NCBI RefSeq assembly: GCF_026212465.1
Contig: NC_080053.1
Span: forward strand, 14,200,969-14,264,968
From: Amaranthus tricolor
Lineage: Eukaryota > Streptophyta > Magnoliopsida > Caryophyllales > Amaranthaceae
Length of the DNA: 64,000 nt
Direction of reading: 5' to 3'
The position numbers and the translations under genes were made by a program. Numbering within the stretch: position 1 is the first letter of the stretch; each line of letters starts with the position of its first letter. Below the pieces are notes generated by a model. The model saw only the letters and a list, made by a program, of their open reading frames with translations. It had not been told where the DNA came from and did no database searches. This document shows, piece by piece, positions 47,519 to 58,900 of the stretch.

Positions 47519-48776
47519 TGTAGGAATGTTAATAGATGATCGAATGCAACAAGAGGGGGGGTGAATTGTTGTGTTGTTAGTTTAAGATTTTTTGCTCAAC
47601 TTTTTGCGGAATTGTATCAAGTAAAGAACAAAACTTAAACTTGAAAACGAAAAGAGAAATAATAAAGGAGACAAGAATTTTACGTGGAAACCTTCTTGGC
47701 CTAATAAGAAGGAAAAACCACGACCCCCCGGGATTTCAAAATTCTCACTATGTTAAGGCAATCAATTACAATTACACATAACAATAATTTGCTTCACTTG
47801 AAGCTTCTCAATTCTCTAAGTGCTTTACTCAAAGCTTCTCTACTTAGGCCTAATTCTCTTCTCTTCTATTCTCTCCTTCTCTTTCTCTTCTTCACGATTC
47901 TCTCTTCTACTACCCTTAGACTTCCCACAAGTCTAATTACAACAATAACACTCAAATACCCTTTACAAGGCCAATTCATAAAGATCAAAATGAAATAGTT
48001 GCTTTAAGAGAAATATTATGAATTAATTGGCATTAAAAACTTAGAATATTTTTCTCAAATAAATCTCCCTTTTGATGGACACTCTTAATTCATGCATTCC
48101 CGTCTGAACCGTAAGTTCCCTCTTTTAAAAGAGGAACAGCAAGCAGTGCACTCAGCCCATGTTCTCCAGGAGCTGCACATATCCCACGTTCTCCATAACT
48201 AACTTACTCCCAAAGAAAACGGGAAGTTAGTTAATAGGTAAGAGTGGAATGTAACTGCTGTATGCACGGTTAAAACATCATGGGTCAAGGAGATCCTAAA
48301 TTGTAGGAGACCAATTCAAAGTAGAGAACAAATCTCTTGAATTCCGAGTTTATAGGAGATAAACAAGGAATTGATTTTCTCCATGTTTTTAGGCGAATTA
48401 AAATTATTTTGCCAATTAATAAATAAATTTAGTTAAGCAACTAATTAAATTTTAACCTTTTACATTAACCAAAAACAGAAAACTTAATTTTCGTAATCTT
48501 CCAGTCAATGTCTTCTTCAGACCTGCATCGTAAGGAACAGCACACTGTCTCCATCTACAACCTTCGTCAGAACTTCAACTCCTAGGAACAGTAAACTGTT
48601 TTCCAGAGCCATTGCCCAACTTCTTGGATATTTGAGACATGTACAGCTTCCACGAATCAAGTCATAGGCTTCATCAACGATTCACATTAAATCGGATATG
48701 TACCTACAAAACAATCTCTAATAATATGTTTGTTTATTAAAGGTAAAGTCATCATCAAAACCTTAAGAGGCCAACA
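47519..48776 (-). repeat. copia-2 5' LTR (1258 bp)
   Basis: Nearly identical to 38132-39388. Differences seen by eye: a G run of 7 instead of 6, and five substitutions (for example CAAATACC for CAATTACC, TAGGCGA for TAGCCGA, GGCCAACA for GGGCAACA). No clear TATA box was picked out on the minus strand. Confidence 0.96.
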
Positions 48777-48781
48777 TCTTG
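48777..48781. repeat. Target-site duplication of copia-2, right copy (TCTTG)
   Basis: TCTTG directly after the terminal CA of the LTR on plus, matching 38127-38131. Confidence 0.95.
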
Positions 48782-48853
48782 TATTAGTTTAATGACTGAA
48801 TCAAAAGAAGTAAATTCAAATTGGTAAACTATAATATAATATGAAATACTTAC

Positions 48854-49587
48854 AACTTCTATGGGACTTGTTCTTTTGGCAACAAAGGCCTCCCAATCCC
48901 TCTTCGATATGTGACCCCGTATTTCGTAGGGCATCTTCAAAGGTGCTTGCTCTCCACCTTTGTTTCCCGTTTTGACCTTTTTGGTCGTACGGGCACGGCT
49001 CTTCGTAATCCAGCCAGTTACTAGCTTGGATTTGAAATCTCTAAATCTTTCAGCAACAACTGAAAGAAACACATTCTTCTTGTCCTCATCGCTCTCGATG
49101 TGGAAAAGATTCTACAAAAAAAATTTATATTTATTACTGTCAATCAAATTAATTTTAAAATGAAAATAAATGAGTAAAAATAGTAAAGTTGCTTACCACA
49201 GTATCATTCCATAGAGAGTTCTTCAAACACTCTGTAACCTCGTTCCATGCGTGCAATATGGAAAGCTTGCGGATACATAGACCCACTTGTTTTCCATATT
49301 GCCTACGCCATTTTCCACATGGTTGACCCAATGCATTGTATTCCAAATGCATGGGTTCTGTGACTTTGAGGTTTTTTGTAGGACCTCGCCCTTTTCTTTT
49401 TTTTACTGGTAGTGGTGAGAGCATCCATTGGTGGGGTGTCTTCAATTTCAAAATCATTGTCAATCGGTGGAGCGTCTTCAGCCATACGCTCGTATCTCAC
49501 AATTTGGTCTTCTTCGCTGTCATAATTACGATGCTCATTTTCCGAGGTCTCAATCTCGGGGACAATTTTGTCTTTGAATAGATGCAT
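48854..49587 (-). pseudogene. CACTA second gene, N-terminal exons, frameshifted
   Basis: Exon 49587-49197 (donor GTAAGC) and exon 49111-48854 (acceptor TGTAG, donor GTAAGT). The start ATG at 49587 opens MHLFKDKIVPEI and an acidic stretch; the frame is then lost at a run of eight A on minus (49397-49404) and continues one base off as KKRKGRGPTKNLKVTEPMHL. The second exon includes VVAERFRDFKSKLVTGW and ISKRDWEAFVAKRTSPIE. The order (basic RGPTK block, 'RDFKS.L', 'DW..FV..R.S') matches the N-terminal part of plant Transposase_24-type proteins. The next exon is at 38101, on the far side of copia-2. Confidence 0.72.
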
Positions 49588-49649
49588 TGTATTTCAGTAC
49601 CTGAAAGAGTATGAATAGAAATATATTAGAACATAAGCTACGTAATATT

Positions 49650-49765
49650 AAGAATATGACTAAAACAATTCTAATACGTTCAACACAATAATATATAACA
49701 AATAGTGTTATGTGCAATGTTTCATGCAAAACAAACCAAGTGCAAAAAAAACTTTAAAAAGCTTT
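49650..49765 (-). repeat. Degenerate satellite-like monomer between the two CACTA genes
   Basis: On minus it reads satellite blocks in order: AAGCTTTTTAAAG, TTGGTTTGTTTTGCATGAAA, CACTATTTGTTATATATTAT, TGTGTTGAACG and AGTCATATTC. The CGCGCATAAAG part is deleted. Orientation matches the intronic copies. It lies just after the transposase stop codon (49788), before the second gene. Confidence 0.8.
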
Positions 49766-49787
49766 AAATTCATACTTTGTGAATCAC

Positions 49788-52700
49788 TTAATTCAAATGT
49801 ATTCCTTCCGTGTGATCTACACGCATATAACCAACATCTACATCATCTACATCATCTTGATCCACTGATTTTGGATTGATAAAGGGAGGGGAGTCTTCAA
49901 AAGCATCATATTCTTCCTCATCCTCAACATCACCTATACCAAGGATACTTCTTTTTCCCGGTACAACAAAGACCATTTTTTATCAGACGGGTCGACAATG
50001 TAGAATACTTGCTTGGCTTGTGTAGCTAGTATGAATGGCTCCTCACTATCACGCAAACGAGCTAAGTCTACAAGAGTGAATCCACAAGGGTCGTCATTTT
50101 TAATGCATCGTCGATTATTATCTACCCACTTATATTTGAAAAGACCAATATTGAATGTAGAGTAGTCAAGCTCCCATATTTCATGTACCCGCCCGTAGTA
50201 TACCAATTTAGCATCAACTGGCGCTTGATCCTTCGCACTCGAGTAAAATGTAGATGACGCCAAAATAGAAACCCCACTATTCTGTAGATACGATGACTTC
50301 TTGTCTTGACCCTCAGTCCAAAATGTGAAGCCATTGACATTGTAACCCTCATATTTGTTGACATCATCACGAGGACCAAAAGCTAACCACTTAACAATTT
50401 GGGATACACCCTTGAGTTCTTCGCATATTACTCGATTATGAAACCAATTAATAAACGTCTTGTTATGCAACTGCATTAATGCCCTATCCCCTTTAGAAGG
50501 ATGTTTTGCGCGCAAGATATCAAAATGTTCACCCAAAAAAGGATAAACTTCCGGAATATGATGCAACACATACAAGTGTGCTTGTAGAAGGCTTTCTCGA
50601 GGAGGTGTGACCGATTTGGAGCCAACTGTTCCTTTTCCCTCAAGCCTTCCTTCATGTCTAGAGGTGGGAAGTCCAATAGGCTTTGCCATGGCCAAATACT
50701 CGACTATAAAGTTACTAATCTCATCGCTCACAGTGCCTTGAATCATACTCCCCTCGGGTTGTGCTCGATTCCTCACCTTGTTTTGTAAAACACCCATGTG
50801 TCTTTCAAAAGGATAACACCACCTTAAAAAAACTAAACCCAAAAGCTTGATCTCACGAACGAGATGGACAATAAGATGAACCATTATGTAAAAAAAAGAA
50901 GGTGGAAATTACATCTCAAACTTGCATAAAGTTACAATCACGTCGAGTTGAAGTGCATCAGTTTAAAGGGATCAAGAACTTTACTACAAATTGTGTTGAA
51001 GAACGAACAGAGCTCGGTAATAGTATATCTCACATGTTTTGGCAGTATTCCCCGGATTGCAATTAGTAAGAACACTTGTATCATTACATGACAATCGTGA
51101 GATTTCATGCTTCCCAACTTCAGCTCACCATTTAGGCTCACAAATCTCTTCATGTTGGATGAGTACCCAGACGGAACCTTAATGCCATACAAACACTCAT
51201 TAAATGTCCGCTTCTCTGCTTTTGACAATATGTAGCAAGCTGGAGGCAAATAAACTTTGTCATTACTCATCTTCTTCTTACTGCCACCAACTTCATCAAC
51301 TCTATTTCTTTTCTTACTCACCTTAACATGTGCCCACAACTTCGGACGAAGACCCTTACATTCAAACCAATCACGCACGGCCCTAACATCCTTTGTCTTA
51401 CCCGGAATGTTCATGAGAGTCCCGAGTATGGCATCCCATAAATTTTTCTCTATATGCATAACGTTAAGACAATGCCTAACATGTAGATCTCTCCAATATA
51501 GAAGCTTCCAAAAGATTGATTCTTTTTTCCATAATCGGTCTTCACCCCCTTGCACTTGCCCCCTTTTACCAAATACAGTCTCAACTCCCTTAACCTGTTC
51601 ATAAACCTCATAACCGGTCAACGGTCGACGAGCTACACGGTCCTCAACCTCCCCATTGAACAACTTCTTCTTCTTACGATATTGGTGGTCTCGTGGGAGG
51701 AATTTTCGATGGTGCATGAATACGTGTTTGCACTTAGGAATCCACGTGGATTCCATACATATTGGGCATGCTTTCTTCCCTTTGTTCTTATACCCCGATA
51801 AGTTTCCATATGCCGAAAAATCATTAACGGTGCATAAAAGCATTGCATGCAAGGTGAACTCCTCATTAGCATATGCATCAAACACTGAAACGCCTTCATC
51901 CCACATCCTTCTCAAATCCTCAACGAGAGGTGCAAGATACACATCTATGTCATTGCCAGGTTGTTTAGGACCCGAGATAAGAAGCGAAAGAATTATGTAC
52001 TTACGCTTCATACACAACAAAGGTGGCAAATTATAGATCACTAAAAGTACAACCAAGTACTATGTTGAGAACTAAGATTGCCGAATGGGTTCATTCCATC
52101 CGTACACAATCCGAGCCTTAAATTACGAACCTCATCCCCAAAAGTCTTATGCAACCTATCAATAATCTTCCACTCCGGAGAATCAGATGGATGTGTGAGC
52201 AAGTGACCTTTCTTCACCCTATCTGCATGCCACCTCAAATTTAACGCATCTTTCTTTATAGAAAACAAGCGCTTGAATCTAGGTATTATTGGAAGATACC
52301 ACAATACCTTAGCCGGGGGCCCTTTAGCATCCCGAGCCCCTTTATTCTTGTAGCGCGATAACCCACACCTAGGACACTCTTCTAAGTTCTCGTTTTCATT
52401 CCGATACAACACACAATCATTCGGACACGCATGAATCTTCTGGTACTCAAAGCCGAAAGGACACATGAGCTTTTTGGCATAATATGTCGACTTTGGAAGT
52501 TCATTTCCCTCAGGAAGCATCTCACCTAACGCTTCTAATAACATTGTGAAACTAGCGTCACTCCAATTGAACTTTGACTTAATGTTGAAAATTGTCAACA
52601 CTTCTGTTAGTTTGGTGAACTTTGTACATCCAGGGTGCAAAGGCTTTTTAGTAGCCTCTGTCAACAAGTCAAAAACACGAGGACGTTTTCCTAACTCATC

Positions 52701-52883
52701 CTCGACTCCCTCCATCATCTCATCAACACGATCCACATCCTCATCGACATTCTCTTCATCTGTCTCATACCCATCAACATGATCTACTACATCCTTATTG
52801 ACATCGGCCACATTATTGACGTCCTCAACAACACTTTTCTCTTTGTAAACTCCCTTCTCACCATGCCAAACCCAAACATGATA
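49788..52883 (-). pseudogene. CACTA TNP2-family transposase, 5'-truncated with frameshifts and a stop
   Basis: The DDE-type transposase of CACTA elements. Fragment 1 (52883-52041) starts inside the coding sequence with HVWVWHGE, has a Cys-rich LEECPRCGLSRYK region and ends in the TNP2 (Transposase_21) domain. Fragment 2 (52056-50938) continues after a frameshift with NLPPLLCMKRKYIILSLLIS, HDCHVMIQVFLLIAIRGILP and other TNP2 blocks. Fragment 3 (50884-49934) holds DUF4218 (MVHLIVHLVREIKLLG) and DUF4216 (EIWELDYSTFNIGLFKYKWV, AKQVFYIVDPSDKKW). Between 2 and 3 are a frameshift and a TAA (50909-50911) in EM-stop-FPPSFF. A last frameshift near 49970 leads to the true C-terminus at 49788. The N-terminal Transpos_assoc domain is missing. 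Confidence 0.93.
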
Positions 52884-55800
52884 TTGAAGTGGTTAGAATT
52901 TAAAACCATTGTTTTGAAGATTTCTTGGCACTTTCGCGCATAAAGCAACTCAAATTTGGTTTTTTTGCACGCAACTTGGCACACTACTCTATTTGGTATA
53001 TATCATTGTTTTGAAGTGGTTAGAATTTAAAACCATAGTTATATGCTAGAAATTACGTGTTAAGTTGCCAGTTAATGCGATTTTAAGCTTTTATAGCACT
53101 TTCGCGCATAAAGCGGCTCAAACATGGTTTGTTTTGCACGCAACTTTGCACACAACACTATTTGGTATACATTATTGTATTGAAGTGGTTAGAATTTAAA
53201 ATCATAATCATATGCTAGAAATTACCTGTTAAGTTTCGATTTTTTGCGTTTTTAATTTTTTTTGGCACTTTCGCGCATAAAGCAGCTCAAATTTGGTTTG
53301 TTTTGCACGCAACTTGGCACACAAATTTGGTATATATTATTGTGTTGAAGTGGTTAGAAATGAAAATCATAGTCATATGCTAGAAATTACGTGTTACGTT
53401 GCGATTTTAAGCATTTTTAATCTTTTTTGGCACTCTCACGCATAAAGTAGCTCAAACTTGGTTTGTTTTGCACGAAACATGCCACACAACACTTTTTGGT
53501 ATATATTATTGTGTTGAAGTGGTTAGAAATGACAATCATAGTCATATGCTAGAAATTACGTGTTATGTAGCAATTTAATGCGTTTTTATGCTTTTTTAGC
53601 ACTTTTGCGCATAAAGTAGCTCAAACTTGGTTTGTTTTACACGAAACAAGCCACACAACAGTCTTTGGTATATATTATTGTGTTGAAGTGGTTAGAATTA
53701 AAAAATCATAGTCATATGTTAGAAAATTTCGTGTTAAGATGCGATTTTATGCGTTTTTAAGCTTTCTTGGCACTTTCGCGCACAAAGCAGCTCAAACTTG
53801 GTTTGTTTTGCACGCAAGTTGGCACACTACACTATTTGGTATATATCAATTTTTTCAAGTGGTTAGAATTTGAAAACATAGTTATATGCTAGAAATTACG
53901 TGTTAAGTTGCGAGTTAATGCGTTTTTTAAGCTTTTTTAGCACTTTCGCGCATAAAGCAGCTCAAACATAGTTTGTTTTGCACGCAACTTCGCACAAAAC
54001 ACCATTTGGTATACACTATTGTATTGAAGTGTTTAGAATTTAAATTCATAATCATATGCTAGAAATTACGTGTTATGGTGCGATTTTATGCGTTTTTAAA
54101 CTTTTTTGGCACTTTCGAGCATAAAGCAGCTCAAATTTGGTTTGTTTTGCATGCAACTTTGCACACAACACTATTTGGTATATATTATTGTGTTGAAGTG
54201 GTTAGAAATGAAAATCATATTCATATGCTAGAAATTACGTGTTACGTTGCCATTTTATGCGTTTTAAAGCTTTTTTGGCACTTTCGCGCATAAAGTAACT
54301 GAAACTTGGTTTTTTTTGTACGAAACATGCCACACAACACTATTTGGTATATATTATTGTGTTGAAGTGATTAGAATTGAATATCATAGTCATATGCTAG
54401 AAAATTTCGTGTTAAGATGCGATTTTATGCGTTTTTAAGCTTTCTTGGCACTTTCACGCAAAAAGCAGCTCAAACTTTGTTTGTTTTGCACGCATCTTGG
54501 TACAAAACACTATTTGGTATATATTATTGTGTTTAAGTGGCTACAATTGAAAATCATAGTCATATGCTAGAAATTACGTGTTAAGTTGCGATTTTATGCG
54601 TTTTTAAGCTTTTTTGGAACTATCGCGCATAAAGTAGCTTAAACTTGGTTTGTTTTGGACGCAACTTGGCACACTACATAAAGTAGCGTATATATCATTG
54701 TTTTGAAGTGGTTAGAGTTTAAAATCGTAGTTATATGCTAGAAATTACGTGTTACTTTGCGAGTTAATTCCTTTTTAAACTTTTTTGCACTTTCGTGCAT
54801 AAAGTACCTTAAACTTGGTTTATTTTGCACGCAACTTTGCACACAACACTATTCGGTATATTTTATTGTGTTGAAGTGGTTATAGTTGAAAATAATAGTC
54901 ATATGCTAGAAATTACGTATTAAATTGCTATTTTAAGCGTTTTTAAGCTTTTTTGGCACTTTCGCGCATAAAGCAGCTCAAACATGGTCAGTTTTGCACG
55001 CAACTTCGCACACAACATTATTTGGTATACATTATTGTGTTGAAGTGGTTAGAAATGAAAATCATAATCATATGCTAGAAATTACGTATTAAGTTTCCAT
55101 TTTATGCGTTTTTACACTTTTTTGACACTTTCGCGCATAAAGCAGCTCAAATTTTGTTTTTTTGCACGCAACTTGGCACACTACTCTATTTGGTATATAT
55201 CATTGTTTTGAAGTGGTTAGAATTTAAAACCAAAGTTATATGCTAGAAATTACGTGTTAAGTTGCCTGTTAATGCGATTTTAAGCTTTTATAGCACTTTC
55301 GCGCATAAAGCAGCTCAAACATGGTTTGTTTTGCACGGAACTTTGCACACAACACTATTTGGTATACATTATTGTATTAAAGTGGTTAGAATTTAAAATC
55401 ATAATCATATGCTAGAAATTACGTGTTAAGTTTCGATTTTATGCGTTTTTAATTTTTTTTGGCACTTTCACGCATAAAGCAGGTCAAATTTTGTTTGTTT
55501 TGCACGCAACTTGGCACACAAATTTGGTATATATTATTGTGTTGAAGTGGTTAGAAATGAAAATCATAGTCATATGCTAGAAATTACGTGTTACGTTGCA
55601 ATTTTATGCGTTTTTAAGCTTTTTTAGTACTTCTGCGCATAATGTAGCTCAAACTTTGTTTTTTTTGCACGAAACATGCCACACAACACGCTTTGGTATA
55701 CATTGTGCTAAAGTGGTTAGAAATAAAAATCATAGTCATATGCTAGAAAATTTCGTGATAAGATACGATTTTATGCGTTTTTAAGCTTTCTAGACTCTTT

Positions 55801-55920
55801 CGCGCTTAAATCAGCTCAAACTTGGTTTGTTTTGCACGCAACTTGGCACAAAACACTATTTGGTATATATTATTGTGTTGGAGTGGTTAGAATTGAAAAT
55901 CATAGTCATATGAATGAAAT
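52884..55920 (+). repeat. Satellite array, subfamily A, right block
   Basis: Satellite resumes with TTGAAGTGGTTAGAATTTAA in the same orientation as left of the CACTA element. About 18 monomers, fairly diverged. Subfamily A signatures (TTATGCGTTTTTAAGC, CACTTTCGCGCATAAAG, GCACGCAACTT) dominate. Some similar monomers recur at about 2.2 kb (compare 52965-53340 with 55140-55530). No gene. Confidence 0.93.
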
Positions 55921-58900
55921 TACGTGTTAAGTTGCGATTTTAACGGTTTTTAAGCGTTTTTGGCACTTTTGCGCACAAAGTAGCTCAAACTTCGTTTATT
56001 TTGCACGAAACTTGGCACACAACTCTATTTGGTATATATTATTGTGTTGAAGTGGTTAGAATTGAAAATCATGGTCATATGCTAGAAATTACGTGTTAAG
56101 TTGCGATTTTAAGGGTTTCTATACGTTTTGGGCACTTTTGCGCATAAAGTAACTCAAACATGGTTTGTTTTGCACGAAACTTGGCACACAACACTATTTG
56201 GTATATATTATTGTGTTGAAGTGGTTAGAATTGAAAATCATAGTAATATGCTAAAATATTCGTGTTAAGTTGCGATTTTAAGGGTTTTTAAGCGTTTTTA
56301 AGCGTTTTTGGAACTTTTGCGCATAAAGTAGCTCAAACATGGTTTGTTTTGCACGAAACATGGCATATTACACTTTTTAGTATATATTATTGTGTTGAAG
56401 TGGTTAGATTTGAATATCATAGTCATATGCTACAAATTAAGTGTTAAGTTTCGATTTTAAGGGTTTTTATGCTTTTTTGCACTTTTGCACATAAAGTAGC
56501 TCAAACTTGGTTTGTTTTGCACGAAACTTGGCACACAACACTTTTTGGTATAGATTATTGTGTTGAACTTGTTAGAATTGAAAATCATATTCATATGCTA
56601 GCAATTACGTGTTAAATTGCGATTTTAAGGGTTTTTAAGCGTTTTTGGCACTTTTGCGCATTAAGTAGCTCAAACATGGTTTATTTTGCACGAAACATGG
56701 CACACAACCATTTTTAGTATATATTATTGTGTTGAAGTGGCTATAATTGATTACTATAATCATATGTTACAAATTGCATGTTAAGTTGCGATTTCAAGGG
56801 TTTTTAAGTGTTTTTTGCACTTTTGATCATAAAGTAGCTCAAACTTGGTTTGTTTTGCACGAAACTTGGCACACAAGACTTTTTGGTATATGTTATTGTT
56901 TTGAAGTGGTTAGAATTGAAAATCATAGTCATATGCTAGCAATTACGTGTTAGGTCGCGATTTTAAGGGTTTTCAAGTGCTTTTGACACTTTTGCGCATA
57001 AAGTAGCTCAAACATGGTTTGTTTTCCACGAAACTTGGCATACAACACTATTTGGTATATATTATTGTGTTGAAGTGTTTAGAATTGAAAATTATAGTCA
57101 TATGTTAAAAATTACGTCTTAAGTTGCAATTTTAAGGGTTTTAATCGTTTTTGGCACTTTTGTGCATAAAGTAGATCAAACATGGTTTGTTTTGCACAAA
57201 ACTTGGCAAACATCATTGATTGGTATATATTATTGTGTTGAAATGGTTAGAATTGAATATTATAGTCATATGTTTTAAATTACGTGTTAAGTTGCAATTT
57301 TAAGGGTTTTCAAGCATTTTTTGCACTTTTTCTCATAAGGTGGCTCAAACTTGGTTTGTTTTTGCACGAAACGTGGCACACCAACGTTTTTTGGTATATA
57401 TTATTGTGTTAAAGTGGTTATAATTGAAAATAATAGTCATATACTAGAAATTACGTGATAAGTTGCGATTTTAAATGTTTTTAAGCGTTTTTAGCACTTT
57501 TGCGCATTAAGTAGCTCAAACATTGTTTGTTTTGCACGAAACTTGGCACACAACCATTTTTGGTATATATTATTGTGTTGAAGTGGATAGAATTGAAAAT
57601 CATAGTCATATGCTAGAAATTGCATATTAAGTTGCGATTTTAAGGGTTTTTAAGCGTTTTTTGCACCTTTGCTCAAAAAGGAACTCAAACTTGGTTTGTA
57701 TTGCACGAAACTGGTCACACAAAACTTTATAATATTATTGCGTTGAAATTGTTAGAATTGAAAATCATAGTCATATTCTAGAAATTTCGTGTTAATTGCG
57801 ATTATAAGGGTTTATAAGCGTTTATGGTACTTTTGCGCATAAAGTAAACTTGGTTTGTTTTGTACGAAACTTGGCACACAACACTTTTTGTTATATATTA
57901 TTGTGTTGAAGTGGTTAGACTTGAAAATCATAGTCATATGCTAGAAATTACGTGTTAAGTTTGCGATTTTAAGGGTTTTTAAAAGCGTTTTGGGCTCATT
58001 TGCGCATAAAGTAGCTCAAACATGCTTTGTTTTCACGAAACTTGGCACACAACACTATTTGGTATATATTATTGTGTTGATGTGGTTAGAATTGAAAATC
58101 ATAGTAATATGCTAAATATTCGTGTTAAGTTGCGATTTTAAGGGTTTTTAAGCGTTTTTTGCACCTTTGCTCAAAAACGAACTCAAACTTGGTTTGTATT
58201 GCACGAAACTGAGCACACAAAACTTTTTTATATATATTATTGTCTTGAAATTGTTAGAATTGAAAATCATAGTCATATTCTAGAAATTACGTGTTAAGTT
58301 TGCGATTTTAAGGGTTTTTAAGCGTTTTTGGTACTTTTGCGCATAAAGTAGCTCAAACTTGGTTTGTTTTGCACGAAACTTGAAACACAACACTATTGGT
58401 ATATATTATTGTGTGAAGTGGTTAGAATTGAAAATCATAGTCATATGCAATAAATTACGTCTTAAGTTGCGATTTTAAGAATTTTTAAGCGTTTTTGGCA
58501 CTTTTGAGCATAAAGTAGCTCAAACTTAGTTTTGTTTTGCACGAAACTTGGCACACAACACAATCTTGGTATATATTATTGTTTTGAAGTGGTTAGACTT
58601 TAAAATTATAGTCCACGCAAGAAATTACGTGTTATGTTGCGATTTTAAGAGTTTTTAAGCGTTTTTGCACTTCTTCGCATAAAATAGCTCAAACTTAGTT
58701 TGTTTTGCACAAAACATGGAACACAACACCTTTCGGTATATATTATTGTGTTCAAGTAGTAGAGTTTAAAATAATAGTCATATGCTAGAAATTACGTGTT
58801 ATGTTGCAATTTTAAGGGTTTTAAGCGTTTTTTGCACTTTTGCGCATAAAGTAACTCAAACTTGTTTGTTTTGCACGAAACTTGGCACACAACCCTTTTT

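Larger units (their letters stand above)
38132..48776 (-). mobile_element. copia-2: young Sirevirus-like Ty1/copia retrotransposon
   Basis: A 10,645-bp element on the minus strand with two LTRs (1257 and 1258 bp), perfect 5-bp TSD TCTTG, an initiator-Met-type primer binding site, gag, pol in copia order, an envelope-like ORF after pol, and a terminal polypurine tract plus an extra upstream one. Extra ORF, multiple purine tracts, large size and long LTRs with a CACCCCCC end fit the Sirevirus group of Ty1/copia. By eye the LTRs differ at about five positions plus one G-run length change, so insertion is recent. Gag and pol are open; the third ORF has one stop codon. It sits in an intron of the CACTA second gene, same orientation. 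Confidence 0.97.

Noticed and set aside
51257..52036. Plus-strand frames of 83-126 codons
   Set aside because: Antisense shadows of the TNP2 transposase, whose minus-strand residues match the family over long stretches.
49788..52883. A functional transposase split by introns instead of a pseudogene
   Set aside because: The frame changes at about 52050, 50945 and 49970 lack matching GT/AG pairs and occur within a base or two of continuous homology, and a TAA (50909-50911) lies inside a conserved block.
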